Positions 22,481 through 34,074 of a stretch of DNA of 43,880 nucleotides are shown here, one piece after another. Source of the DNA: Mesotaenium endlicherianum (taxonomy: Eukaryota; Streptophyta; Zygnematophyceae; Zygnematales; Mesotaeniaceae); contig WELA01000937.1 of the NCBI GenBank assembly GCA_009602735.1, positions 290,802-334,681 on the forward strand, written 5' to 3'. Each line of letters begins with the position of its first letter. The stretch's first letter is position 1. Made by a program: the position numbers and the translations under genes. Under the pieces are notes generated by a model that saw nothing but the letters and a program-made list of their open reading frames with translations, searched no databases and was not told the origin of the DNA.

Positions 22481-25400
22481 AGTAAGTCTGTGGCAGGCAG
22501 GCAGCGGTGCAGCAAGAACCTCAGACTGAAGGGAACATCGAAAGCATGAAGGAGCGTTAAGGCTGACACCAGCGCTGAGAGCGATTTTTTGCAGCAGCTG
22601 CGCGTACCTGGAGCAAGAGGGGTCTTGATGTTCTATTCGACACGAACAAACAAAAGGTGAGAGGAAAAGTGCCTAAGAGAGATAAAGGAACGTGCTCGCT
22701 CATGTACGTACTACGATGTGGTGTGCTGGCACGCGCAAGGACCACACAGAAAGCTTTTTGACAGACACTTCAAAAAGGTAAGAAGAGGAGGGAGAGGGGC
22801 AGGGAAGACAGGGAGGAGGCGAGGTCGGGCGTGCTGCACTGGGGGGCATGCCTGGGGGAAGGAAGAAGGGGGGCGTCCGGAGAGGAGGAAGAGGAGAGTG
22901 GCCCCCAGGCCGTAGAGGTCGGTGCGCTCGTCCGCGCGGTTCTGGAACTGCTCCGGCGCCATGTACCCAAACTGCCTCACGCAGGAAACAATTACCCGCC
23001 CCACACATGCACACCCGCACGCCAATCCCCAACCAAAGAAAAAATAGGCACACACGTACACACACACACACACACATGCGCGCACACGCACGCAGATACA
23101 AAGAGAGAAAGAGACGGAGAGGTGGAGAAAGGGAGGGGAGAGGGTCCAAACACAGTGGGGAGGCACACACGTACGAATCCAATGCCAGCGACAGCATCAC
23201 TATGAAGCTGAGACTCACTCAGCTGTTTCTGGCACATATGGGTACACTAGCCTCTCTACATGCGTGCGCGTGCTTGCATGTGTACAATTGCCGGTCTGCG
23301 TCTGCAGGTGTGCGAGTTTGGTTCCTACTTGTATGCCTTCATAGTGAGGAAAACATAGGGAGAGAAGTACAAGGAGCCGATGAGAGGGGGCAACGAAGCA
23401 GCTCTGTGGAACAGCAACTTCTCCGCCGATTGGAGGGACCAATAAGGATGAGGCTTGCAATAGCCCACAGGACAGGGCAGTCGGGGTGTGCGAGAAATAA
23501 GTTCCAGTTGAGAAAAGCAGAAGCACACAAAGGAGAGATGATTCGGAGATCCCAGGCAGACGGCAGTAAGCATGGATGTTGAAAAAGAAGAGTAATGTAA
23601 GACTTGTGGTGGAGAAGGAGGGGGCTAAGGTTCAGAACTCGAGGAGGGTCAGGCCACGCTCCCACGGTGGTGCAAACACCAACGTTGATGGTGCCAACGC
23701 CGAGGGTTCAAGCGTCGGTGTCAGTGGGTGCGGGAGTTGCGCCAGCGCAAGGGGGTGGCGGGGTGGCAGACGAGCCATCGAACCCAGGCCACCCTCAGGG
23801 TAAGGTCAGCCAACCGGGCTGACTTCAGAGCCGAGGTTCGACGCGTTGGCCCGTCAACGTGTTGGCCCGACAAAGGTCCAGGGTCTCTGACAAAGGTTCT
23901 GGGTCCGACAGAAGTACAGAGTAACGCATGGTGCCAAATTGTGCCCGCCGTAAGCGAGGCGGCAGAAACTTCCCACACGGTGCCACAGTCGACCACTCGC
24001 TAGGTTCTAGACCTCGTCCTGATCTTGGGGTCTTAAGGTTTGGGGCTTTTGAAGTTTCTTGTTTTTCATCTGGGGTCTGACTAGGGTGCAGGGGGGCAAG
24101 GGTGCAGCGGGGACGCACGGTGCCAACGATGGTGCCGCCCATAAGTGAGGTGGCGGCAGCGTCTTGCACCGCGCCGAAGTCAACCACTTGCACATGGCCC
24201 GTGGCTGTGTCCAGAATCACATTCTCCGGCTGCGCACACGCGACGCACACGGCTTCATGAATTTATTGCTCACGGAAGAAAGCGGGGCATCTGAAGGGCG
24301 TAAGAGATGGTCAATGGACTTGGGTTATTTGCAGAGTTGGTAAGGACAGAAACTAGACGAACAAGATTTGACGTAATCAGATCTGAGGCAGCATCCAGCC
24401 AGCCAATGGCGTGAAGGACGGGCGAGGAGGACGAGGAGGAGGAGGAGGAGGAATCACCCGTGAATAAATAAATGGGGAGGATCAATATAAGCAATTGAGG
24501 AGAAGTACTGAAAGAGGAGGTAGGGAACGAAGAGCGTTAGCGAATGACTCTTCAAGCAGACAAGCACTCTGCACGATGCTTTTCGATACAAGCATTCATG
24601 CATGCACAAAAAAACGGGTATTCAGAAAAAACTCACGTAGGCGTTGCGGACATGCATACTCGCACATGTGCGCGGGTGCCCGATTTCAGCACACGATTCT
24701 CAGACGCGCTGCATGAAGCCTGAAGCCGAAGATTCCAATCCTCAGAAAAGCACGCTCGGCGCTCATGGTCTCTGCATCGGACTGGGTCATGCGATAACCT
24801 AGAGAATGGCAGCAGCTGCTGCCGCCGCCAAGGGTGCCCAGGGTTTCTGCGCGTCGCGCGTGTGTTCCTCTTGGGGCCCCTTCTTATTTGATACACAACG
24901 CATCAATAATGAAAGCACTTCACACACGACTCGGGTGGGCGTGGTACTCACGCGTACCTGTTTGTATCTGCATGTTGCGTGTCCCTCTTCTTTATAAAAT
25001 TCTATCAAAAAATGAAATTGAATGGCTCATCAAATATCAACTGCACAGCTCAACATGCCCAGCGAACGATGGGGCCAGGAGCAGGGCGGGGGGGGGGCAC
25101 CTTGATGTCTCTGTGAATGACAGCTGGCCGCAGTGACTGCAGATAGCGCAGCACCTCCAGGACCTGACAAAATATAAATTGCATCGAGATAAGCCATGAA
25201 TGGCGGTGATATGTATGGATTGAGGTAAGATAAAACATGAATAATATGGATTGTGGTCGTATAACATATCGATTCATATGAATCTGCGGTACAATGAGAC
25301 GTGTATTATAGGAATTGCGGTTGGATACGACATGAATAATAAGGATAGCGGTGGAATAAAGCCCGAATGGCATGAAGAATTGTCGGCCGTCGTCTACCCC

Positions 25401-25605
25401 GCCAAAGCAGTCACATCATAGCACCACGCTTCAATGTTTTTTCATCAGTCTTTCTTTAAGAAAGCGGCTTTGCAACAGGTTTGGACGTGCATTGCGTCAA
25501 GAAGCGGGACTGCATGTGTTGGAAGCGCAGAATTCTATCAGCTGGCAAGGAGTGTCAGAGGAAGTCACAGCTCCTCAGCTCCTCGGACAATATTGCTATT
25601 TTGCA

Positions 25606-25661
<56 letters not shown>

Positions 25662-27093
25662 AAGTACATACATGCCAATTACGTATAGCAGTTACACATA
25701 TTGAAGTGCTGGCAGGGCTGACTATGCGCATGCGAAGTGATAACAGAAGGAATTTGAAGACGCCTGTTCACGGGCACGGCAGGGGGGCGGGCGGCCGACG
25801 GTTCCTGAAGGAGCTAGGCTGATGAAGAGATGTCCATAGACTAGGCGATGAACGCGTGGCGGTGGCAGTGGCGGCGGCGGCGGTGGTGGTGGTGGTAGAG
25901 GAGGAGGCGGAGGTGGAGGAGATTAAAACGTTCTCTTCAAAGAGAAGGAAGAATAAGTATTCAAAGAAAAGAGAGAATAAGGAGGAGCCAATAAGAAGGA
26001 GGAATTGATGCAGATTAAGGGGTGACTCCAAGAAGGAAAGTGGGCGCAATGCCTGAGTGCATGCAAATTTATAGAACGGTGGGAGGTGTGTGTGTATTGT
26101 GTGTGTGAGAGAGAGTGAGCACGCACGTGCATGCGTGTGTGTGTGTGTGTGTGTGTGTGTGCATGTGTATGTGTGTGTGTGTGTGCGCGCGCGCTTTGTG
26201 TGTAAGCTTAAAGTACAGAAAATTGATGTAATCTCTTGCAAAATAAAAAACTTAAGTTTCTAAGTCCATCACATGTAAAATTCTTTTCAGAAGTGGATCC
26301 AGAGGAGGCGTGCAGGAGGCGCCAGGTGTCCACCCAGCAATGCACAAAGCGCACAACTCACCTCACACGCGATGCGCACAGCCTCCTCCTCGGTGGGTCT
26401 CCAGCTGCCAGATGTCACGAGCTGAGCCAACGACTGACCCGGAGCAATCTTCTGGACGAGGTAAAATCTTCTGTCGGTGGCGCTGTCCTCCTGCCAGCAC
26501 CGATGTGCGACGTGTTAAGATTTCGAGTCGCGGAATGTGATTTCCCGCAAATCCCCACGAGCTCATGCAGCTCTGCCGTGTAGATGATGACAAGTCCCCA
26601 CGTGACACGCAGGTGATGTCTTATTGCTTCCACATTCAACGTCAAAACGCCAAAACTGGGGGGACCTAGCCCGGTCTGCTGACCTCTGGTGTTCCGACAC
26701 GATGAAGGCATGACAATGTCTGTATGCGGATTCGTTTGGGTACACATGCATGATATACAGAAGGTAGCCATGGAGGAGCTCTGACGATGAAAAGTATGTG
26801 CATGATGTGGGGCACGTCCCTGAATGTTCACGTGCACTTATTTAAATACACATAGAAATGAACTTAAATACATATAAACATACACATTAATATATATACA
26901 TATACATATAAGTACATACCTGCGCGCATGCATACATGTGTGTGTCGTGAACACACACAAAAGGATTGAAGAAGAAACGTACCTCGAAATAGTCAATGTA
27001 CTGGGGAATGCCGGGGTGCGCGAGGGATTGCAGCACGCGCGCCTCTCTCTCAAACAAGTCCAGCTCCTGCCCGCAGACGAATCCGCGCACGCG

Positions 27094-27125
<32 letters not shown>

Positions 27126-29527
27126 TTCAGAAAGCCGCAAGCACAACAAGCACGAGCGGGCGTTGGGCTCCTTCCTGAACTTGCACACGAGATGCCTTCA
27201 GGAGCAGGAATCACTGTGCACGGCCCTACGCCCGTGACAAGCTTCGGACTTCTGACGCACCTGCAAGCAGGTAACGTGTGTGCGTGCATCTCCTTGTGCT
27301 TTATATATACAGACACACACATACATATATACATATATATGTACGTACATTTAGATACGTGTGTCTACTCACGTGTTTATCAATGTATGTGTTGGAAGAT
27401 CAAACCCTCGTATGAATAAGGTGAAGATAGATATGATAAGAGTTCAGTTGACAACGAGTAGCTAGAGCACAACAAGGGCTCGAACACTCTCCCTCTCCCC
27501 CCCTCCGTTCCCACTATGCCCCCCTTCTCCTTTACCCCCCGATTTGCGTACAATAGACGTGGAAGCATGTGAAAATTATGAGAGAAAGAAAGCACCTTCC
27601 AGGCGTGCATGGTCCGCAGTGACATGGCTTTGACAGCCACCGGCTCGCCGCCAGCTGTCACCGCCTGGTACATCGTGCCCACCCCACCCTGCCCGAGGAT
27701 CCCAGTTATGCGATACTTGCCCCCCACCAACTCCCCCAGCTCCAGCCCCACCCCCCCCAGGCCTTCCCCTGGACGTGCCAACTGGCCCGGCTTTGATGTT
27801 GACGCTGAGCTGGCACCTGCTGCCAGGAGCTGCGCCCACTCGACTTGCGCCACGTGTTGCTCCTGTGGCCCTCCTGACTGCCCCTGGCCTGTCGGCAGAG
27901 CAGATCCACCCTCTCTGCGCAACACACAGAAGTTTGACACAAATAATATTTTGACATTAACATTATTTCGACACATTACTATAATTGTCATCTGGATGCT
28001 ATGAATTTTCTTATAGCGTCTCAGTCTCATCAACGAAAAAACGCCAGCAGACTGCCAACATCGCCTACTGCTGCACTCAGACCAACTCTAACAGTGCCTG
28101 CTGCAAATCAATGCACTCAAATGGCGCCTATCGCGAGTCAGCGCTTGAATCAGAGGCTCTTTGCTCAGGCCCTTCTGGACAGACAGGGTGCATGTTTAAA
28201 AAGCTTAGTATTAAGTCTACATTAGGCTAGATTTAAGCATGATACAATTGTGCAGCGTGGCGCATTATCAGTAGAGTGCATGCCACTCACATTCACATGC
28301 CAATCAACCACATTCACGTAGCACACGCACACACACAACTTCAAACAAGAACCTCTCAGCCTGGAGTGGAGCAGCCTGTCGGGTAAACTCTTCCCCTCCC
28401 CCGTGGTCCCCAGGAGAGAAGACCTTAAACCTCGAATTGAAAAACTCAAGGGGGTTTCACAAGGGGGGTTACAAGGGGGTTATTAGAACTTATAGAAGCA
28501 GATATTCAGCTTTTAACAAGAACTATTGTTGGGGAGCACAGGGGATTTGTCTTCAAATACTCTAAAACAGGGCAGTAATTCCTCCCTCAATCCCCAATAA
28601 CGAGGTTGTCAGCAGACTCAGTGGAGGAATGAGCTTCTGGGTTGGCTGTAAAAACTTTTCCGAGTTTCACTCTGCTCTAATCTATCAACTCTCTCCAGAC
28701 TCCGACATGTAAGCAAGCTCCCGACTCCAGACATCCTGCCAATTCAATTTGTTCTGCCGCCACACTTATGAGAGTCCCCTGCCATCCTTTTCCCTCGAAC
28801 ACTAGGCACGCGAATTCCACCTTCAATGTTCACCTACACCAGCCCCTTTGGAGAAGGAATACCTAACTCAAAACCACGTCAAATCTGCGCACATTTGAAC
28901 TACGTGATGGTTGTGAAGCGTTCAAGAAACTTGATTTTCACATATCTTGTGCTGGCCAGCAGACTGCCGAGTGCATTCGCTGTTGGTCACTCGGTGTTAA
29001 TGTCGTTGCAGGTGTACTTACGGAGCTGTTTGAGGTGGGTGAGGGGTGTGTAAGCGGGGAGGATCTGGAATTGCTTCTGGTGGTTGAGTTCTTCGCCTTC
29101 ACAGACACGAGTGCATACTTGTGTGCATGCACAAAGGCTGTCTACGATGACCTATCATCAAGAAGGAAGGTACTCACTCTACTGATGCCCGTATTTCAAA
29201 GTTGATGGCCGTGCGGAATCTCCTCTTTGCCACAAAATTTGTACATCTCGAAATGCTACCGAGCATGCCATGCTCATTTCCCTTGAGATTTATTAGACGT
29301 GATAGATTAGTCCTGCTCTTCCTCCTACTGCTGTCGTCAATCCTGAGTTTGTCAACCTTTCTAAAGTGGCAATGTGGGCCACTGCAATAACCGCGACTAG
29401 AGCTCTCATTCCCCCGCAGGCAGGTGGTTGGCTCTGACCAAGACAGTTCAGAGTAGCAGGAATGTACGCAATTATCCTTCAAAGCTATCCCAGCACTAAC
29501 TATGCCTCGCACTAAACCTGCAGACAT
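18327..29527 (-). CDS. Plant/cyanobacterial-type Ser/Thr protein kinase with hydrophobic C-terminal region (13 exons)
   Basis: Exons in order: 29178-29527, 27596-27914, 26983-27066, 26362-26490, 25101-25163, 24119-24229, 22852-22971, 22225-22326, 21729-21866, 20896-20985, 20082-20178, 19371-19522, 18327-18578; 668 codons. Residues 1-116 are Ser/Arg-rich with few acidic residues, like a plastid transit peptide. The kinase domain shows the Gly-rich loop GQGGVGTMY (191-199), VAVK with Lys212, FEREA (228-232), HRDIKPEN with Asp313, VVDFG with Asp332 and GYMAPEQF (354-361), so it should be active. After it come a Pro-rich linker, hydrophobic stretches (about 490-535, including TLFSLPFW) and a C-terminal motif HLFGGELTVREQDWIVQEI, as in plastid-type plant kinases. 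Substrate is unknown. All introns are GT-AG except intron 7, best read as GC-AG. Exon 1, the exon 9 donor and the exon 11/12 junction are the least certain; they were set by phase and homology. Confidence 0.85.
20513..20619. repeat. CT dinucleotide repeat with one ambiguous base
   Basis: About 53 CT units with an N at 20556, in kinase intron 10. The N probably marks an unresolved repeat length. Confidence 0.95.
20683..20765. repeat. GT/GC-rich alternating repeat
   Basis: Imperfect GTGTGTGC-type repeat in kinase intron 10, close to the CT run. Confidence 0.85.
21165..21275. repeat. Short AT-rich minisatellite (CCTATGATA...CCC)
   Basis: Two to three imperfect copies of a unit of about 27 bp containing CCTATGATA(G/T)CAT and ATACCC, in kinase intron 9, followed by a partial copy around CATCACATACCCC. 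Confidence 0.6.
21490..21614. repeat. Long alternating purine-pyrimidine tract (GT/GC)
   Basis: About 125 bp of almost strictly alternating GC and GT steps, including about 17 uninterrupted GT units and several CGCGCG blocks, in kinase intron 9. Such sequence is a classic Z-DNA former. Confidence 0.9.
22032..22205. repeat. CA-rich imperfect repeats in kinase intron 8
   Basis: CACACA runs interrupted by AAG, TG and GC steps in the intron between exons 8 and 9. On the sense strand this is TG-rich. Confidence 0.8.
22346..22477. repeat. CA repeat followed by GA repeat in kinase intron 7
   Basis: A CA-rich stretch (22346-22408) abuts about 33 units of GA (22411-22477). On the sense strand it reads CT then TG, on the acceptor side of the intron. 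Confidence 0.92.
22842..22852 (-). promoter_or_regulatory. Probable GC splice donor of kinase intron 7
   Basis: Exon 7 ends in GGACGCCCCCC...CCCCAG at 22852 and the following bases are GCATGC. Joining here (phase 0) gives SGRPPSSFPQ followed by SRLRMDF, which matches the expected protein. The nearest GT, GTGCAG about 12 nt further, would add four residues, ACPP. Confidence 0.65.
23640..24070. repeat. Degenerate GGGTC/GGTTT-rich tract around the relic exon
   Basis: Repeated phrases such as AAGGTTCTGGGTCC, AAGGTCCAGGGTCTC and AAGGTTTGGGGCT fill much of intron 6. They resemble the telomere-like tract at 5395-5530 in inverse orientation and share an exact 15-mer with it. Confidence 0.45.
23925..24000 (-). 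pseudogene. Decayed duplicate of kinase exon 6 (activation segment)
   Basis: This intron 6 segment aligns with the 3' part of exon 6, about 189 bp away in the same orientation. Translated in the same frame it gives VVDCGTVWEVSAASLTAGTI, against VVDFGAVQDAAATSLMGGTI in the real exon. Eleven of 23 aligned residues are identical and no gap is needed. The DFG motif has become DCG, and the GTGCG donor of the exon has become ATGCG, so the copy cannot be spliced at the original site. A more degraded third copy may lie at about 23660-23700. Confidence 0.75.
25187..25375. repeat. 31-32 bp minisatellite in kinase intron 4
   Basis: Five to six imperfect copies of a 31-32 bp unit whose core is GGATTG(C/T)GGT followed by GATA and then CATGAATAAT. 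Copies begin near 25217, 25248, 25280, 25310 and 25342, with a degraded one before. It is AT-rich and has no coding content. Confidence 0.75.
25609..25658. repeat. AT dinucleotide repeat
   Basis: 25 AT units in kinase intron 4. It could extrude as a cruciform. Confidence 0.97.
25857..25920. repeat. GGC/GGT/GGA trinucleotide repeat
   Basis: Imperfect GGCGGC, GGTGGT and GAGGAGG units in kinase intron 4. Confidence 0.8.
26088..26194. repeat. GT-rich repeat
   Basis: Two or three GT runs separated by GA-rich and GC-rich segments in kinase intron 4, close to exon 4. Confidence 0.9.
27095..27125. repeat. CA dinucleotide repeat before kinase exon 3
   Basis: About 14 CA units some 30 nt upstream (in the sense direction) of the exon 3 acceptor. 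On the sense strand it is a TG run. Confidence 0.92.
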
Positions 29528-32038
29528 TCTCTTTCTCGCTTCAGTATGTGGCTTCTCTTGACGCAATTTGTCAACTGGCGCTTTTGAAAATAGTTGACTC
29601 GCTAATGAGCAACATGCAGGTCTTGTTGACGCAAAATACCTCTGTTAGACCGACGTCAGAATGCCCCTCCATACATTTTTTGCGCAGGAAACTTGAATCA
29701 TGGAGCGAAAGACTGATAAGAGCAAGAGCCCTCACTAGCGCAACAAAGAGTTGAACCTACCCTAAGGGAAGATGACAGAGCAAGGTGGAAATGGAAGGAC
29801 CAACATGTGGAGGAGACATAGGAAGCTCGAGGGGAATTTGAGAAGCATTTGGAGAGAAGAACGAGGGAGTGCCTTGCAAGAATGTCTTATAATGGCCTGG
29901 GATTGTCTGCAACGTCTTGTGATCAAACTTAAATAAGAACGAAGGCCGTGAGCTCGTGCAGTGTTGGGTGCTTCTGTGATGAGACATCTGGCATTGTCCG
30001 ACCCTTCTTCTTAGCAGCTCGCCATCTGTCTCACGCTTTAAATAAAAAGTTCCGCTATATTGCCTTGCACGTTAGGAGGGGAAAGGTCTACAATTTGTGG
30101 ACTACTGCGTCGGGCGGTGATGTCTCGTAGCTCCGGGGGAGGGTGGATTTTAGAATTTTCCTGTGGCTTTTTGGACAATTGTTGTGGCCTTCAACGATCA
30201 GATTGTCACGAGTATTCTTGCACAAATCTTCCTGCTGCGAGCTTTCCAGAGATTGATGTGAGTTCCTCATGAAGGTGCGTGTGATCTAGTGTGTGTTGGT
30301 CGTTACATCCTGGTAGCCAAATCCGGGGGGCTAAAATAACTGCTGCTCTTTATTCGAAATCAGGCGTGGGTTGCAGCGAGTTGATGCCTCCTATATATAG
30401 AGCTGCCCTGTTCAATAGCTGCCATGCTCACTCCACTACTGTTAGACAACCATAGCTGGCGGTATAAGTCCCACTTGATCTTCACAGAGTTTGTACTACT
30501 GAATGTTTTACATGGTGTGAAAGGCCCCCTGGGTGGTAACCGCGTGTCTTCGTATCTTCCAGAGGGTGGGCCAGAGCTGGCTGCCAAATTCCTGCCCAGA
30601 TTTCTGCACACAGTTTTTTGCGTCTTCAGAGAAGCATATAGAAGCAGGGCAGGCACACGAGTCAGCCAGGTGGTCAAAAGTGGCGTGCACAGGCAGGCTC
30701 CCTGCCACCGCAGGGGGGCAAGTGCGGCTCACCCTTCTACCTCTTTGCCTCTGCCTGCCTGCCTGCTTCCCTGAGCTCCCCAGCTGTCCTCTTGTCCCAG
30801 CACGCAATTGTGGCAACTCTTGCCCGTCTCTCTCTGCACGGAAGAACAAACCACATGGGGGTGGATAATTCGCCTGATGTGTATGTGTGATTGGAGAGAC
30901 GAGAAAGGGAGAGCAGGCTACTACGAGAAGCATACTTAAGACTCTCTCTCTCGGAAGAGCAGGTCCGGGACCTGGACGCAGGCATGTGTGGACCACATGA
31001 GTAGCATCTTGAATATGCATGGTTGATGCAGGTGGGCTTCGGGATCAAAGCGGAGCAAGGTGGAGGATAGGATTGAGGAGAATAGTCGGAAAGAATGAGT
31101 GGACAGGGAGGGCAACGCCCATATAGGGTGCGAGCTGCCAGAGAGTCAAAGCACAAGCGACGATGAGAGGGGGAGAGAGGGGAAGAGGGGGAGAGAGGGT
31201 GAGGGAAAGTCCCCAGTGACTCCATGGGAGTTCCTCTTATTTCTTGAGAGCTCAGATGAGACCTTTGCATGATAAGCGGGCAGCCTGGCTGCAATTAGTC
31301 TCAGATGTGAACGGGGTCCTCGTGGGGGGGAAGCAAAGCAGTGGCAGCAAGACAGCTCACGCTCGTGACGGCGACAAGGTAAGCAACCACCCCTTGTTGT
31401 GCTCATAGAGTCACTAAAGCAGGGAAGAGCAGTTCATGTCCAACGTTGAGGGCTAAGGCTCTAGGTGCGGACCTGCCGGGTAAGACCGTGCCTTTTCTTC
31501 TGTCAAGGTGATCTAGTTGGTCCAATTGGGAGTCAAGTTGCCCTTATCATACAAATCCGGTGCCATGTGTTGCGCCCGCTGCTGACATCCCGGGAGGTAA
31601 ATGCGCCAGACTGCCTGCCTTCAGACCTTCTGACTTGCATGCATCAGCTTTTTCAAGGGAGGATGGAAGGATGGAAGGGAAGAAGGAGGGGGCTTTTGGG
31701 GGGGGGGGGGGGATGGGGGGGGCTAAAGGATAGGATTGTGGACAAGCAAATGTGTGAATGCTGAGGATGTAGGCCGAGGCTTAGGGGTCTTGGCATTAGG
31801 GTTGGTACGTTCTGAGGTGCCGAAGAGCAGAGGAGGCATTCAGCCGGGGTTAAGGACTTAGGAAAGCAAAGGTGGCAAGTTGGCTGGTTGTTTGTGAGAG
31901 CGACAGGAGAACCTGCCGTTCTCACAAAACCTGCAGTTTTGGGAACGGATTAAATCTCCTTTCCAAGAAGAAAAAAAAGAAGAAAAAAAAGAGAAACAAT
32001 GAAGCAAAAGGCACCGAGAACAAGAGCCTGTCTCAAGC

Positions 32039-32040
<2 letters not shown>

Positions 32041-32076
<36 letters not shown>

Positions 32077-32078
32077 CT
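32041..32078. repeat. GT repeat ending in GC steps
   Basis: About 15 GT units followed by GCGCGCGC, in the kinase-PRP40 spacer. Confidence 0.93.
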
Positions 32079-32416
32079 CCCCCCTTGAGAGCAATGGGCA
32101 TCGGAGGGCTCACGCGCTCACACTCGAGGTGTTGGCACGTTGACACTTGGACATGCCCGGCGGGCTAGTTATCTGAGATTTGCACTTGCCAGGGTGTGCC
32201 TGTGAGGGTGCATGTGGGCGAGACATGTGTGAGACTGGACATGTCTTGGAGTCTCCCTTCCCTCCCCCCTCTCTCTCTGCACATCTGCCTCTTGGTCTGT
32301 CTTGCCAAGACGACCTCCACTTCTGTGTGCATGCACGCGCAAGCATGTGCGCGTGTGCGTGTGTGTGTGTCTGTTTGTGCCAGCGCGCGCACGCGTGTAT
32401 ACTCTGACTGTTTGTC

Positions 32417-32428
32417 TAGGGTTTAGGG
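32417..32428 (-). promoter_or_regulatory. Telo-box-like motif
   Basis: The plus strand reads TAGGGTTTAGGG, so the minus strand carries AAACCCTA, the plant telo-box, directly next to a second CCCTAAA unit. In plants this motif is known from promoters of translation-related genes. Here no downstream gene is recognised, so it may simply be a remnant of telomeric repeat. Confidence 0.3.
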
Positions 32429-33061
32429 TACCTGTAAGTAGGTATGCAATCTTCTTCGGAAAGGCCTTACTCACAACTTGCACCTTGGGGACAGCTGGCG
32501 GCCTGGGCACGCAAGCAGGGGCTTGCAAGGGGTCGAACGGGTTGTCGCGCGTATTTCACGACTACCACTGCCCAATTCAGAGCGCTGAAGCTGCTACATT
32601 ATGAAAGAGCCAGCTGCAATTATGAAGGCGCTTGCTGTCGCACCTGTCGCCTTCTGCCCGATGCATAATCAACTTTGAAACGCCCTTCTGGGGGAAAAGT
32701 GAAGGCGAGGAAAGAACCAGCATGAGCTCCTAGGGATCAGGGTCTGGATGAACAACCCAGGGTTTGAGGTTACGGTGTTGTGTGGCGGGGAGGGTACCAG
32801 ATTCGGGCGTTTACTTTGGGTCCAGTTTTTTAGCTAGGATTTTGTGCCAGGCGTGTGAACGTATTGAAGGTAGCCGATGCTTTTGACAAGCTTGTCTATT
32901 GCTCCTGGCCCAGCCTCCCCCCATCTCCTTTGAGAAAATCCTCCTCCCTCTCACCCTGTCCCCTTCCTTCTGCCCTCCCCCCCTTTCTCCTTCCGTCCCG
33001 CAGTCCCTCCCGCCCTCTCTCCCTCCCTCCCTCCCGCCCTCTACATGTGCCTCCCTCCTCT

Positions 33062-33140
33062 GACAGCGGTACCCTTGCTGGCTGATTTGCTGGCTGGCTT
33101 GCGAGCGGGAGGAACGGTTCCGCATTGACAGCGGTACCCT
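33062..33140. repeat. Direct repeat of GACAGCGGTACCCT, 65 bp apart
   Basis: The 14-mer occurs at 33062-33075 and 33127-33140. The sequence between the copies contains further GCTGGCT phrases, suggesting an old tandem duplication that has diverged. Confidence 0.7.
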
Positions 33141-34032
33141 GGCTCACTCGTTCGAGTGAACCCACGGGAGGGAGTGAGCAGGGAGCTTCTTGCTCTCGCC
33201 CTCGGTGGCGGGGCCTGCGCCTTGCGCCATGTGTCTCATTCAGCACACAGGCCGCGCCTCAGCGTGAGCTGCGCGGGCTGCCTTTGGCCGAAGTCCCCTG
33301 CCCCAGAGTCGGGGTTCTGTCTGTGCTGGTCGTACCACCTATCACAGAAACGATGATAATGCACACAGCTGATTTTTGACTCGTGAGCAAGTACGTTCCT
33401 GGCCTGCTGCGCACAGCAAGAAGCGGTACGGGTCCATGTGTAGCTTTGCACTTTGTTTGTTCTCAATTCCTCTCGTAAGCGTTGGTGCGGCGCAGTGTGC
33501 CGCTTTCTCCCCGTGGATATGGAGGGCTTGTCTTAGTCAGCTCCTGGTTATTGAGGTGCTAGAGTGTAGCCCTCAGTTGTCATTGGATACATAGGCACAG
33601 GGTGTGCTCTTTGCGCGCTGCTGTGCTTGCAGTCAAACGCACGTGTGAATATATCAATTGTGTATTCATAAGTAAGTGCTAAGTTTGTATACATGCTATA
33701 CTTTGTTGCCATAATCTGACGTGTGCAGTTAACAGGTATCTGCAAGTAGGTGTTCCACGGGACAATCCAAACAAGTCCAATCATGATAATTCAGCATGTA
33801 TGTGATACTCTCGGCCTGTATAACTGAGACTTACAAGCCAATTGTGAGCCCTAAGTGGCGGACCGCAGATATGTGAGCTGAATCTTGCAGAGTGGGTGCA
33901 ATTGCCATTTCAGATTAAGGTGCCATAAACTTGACGTACTAGATTGAATAAGATGTAGAGCTTATATCAACAAGCATATAGCTTTTAGGTTGTGACTGAA
34001 TATAGTGAGACGTTTGCTAAGGTGATTATTTA

Positions 34033-34074
34033 AGAGCAAATCTAAAGACATAGAGAGCAAATCTAAAGACATAG
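34033..34074. repeat. Perfect 21 bp tandem duplication
   Basis: Two identical 21 bp units beginning AGAGCAAATCTAAAGACATA sit head to tail. The absence of any mismatch indicates a recent event. Confidence 0.95.

Noticed and set aside
28222..28449. Candidate first exon of the kinase
   Set aside because: It has no suitable donor in the required phase 2. The exon at 29178-29527 ends in AGA/GTGAGT in the right phase and has a transit-like composition.
18327..29527. Bacterial origin for the kinase, because of its cyanobacterial-like domain
   Set aside because: Thirteen exons with consensus splice sites and a plant-type C-terminal region show a native nuclear gene. Ancient plastid ancestry is possible but not recent transfer.
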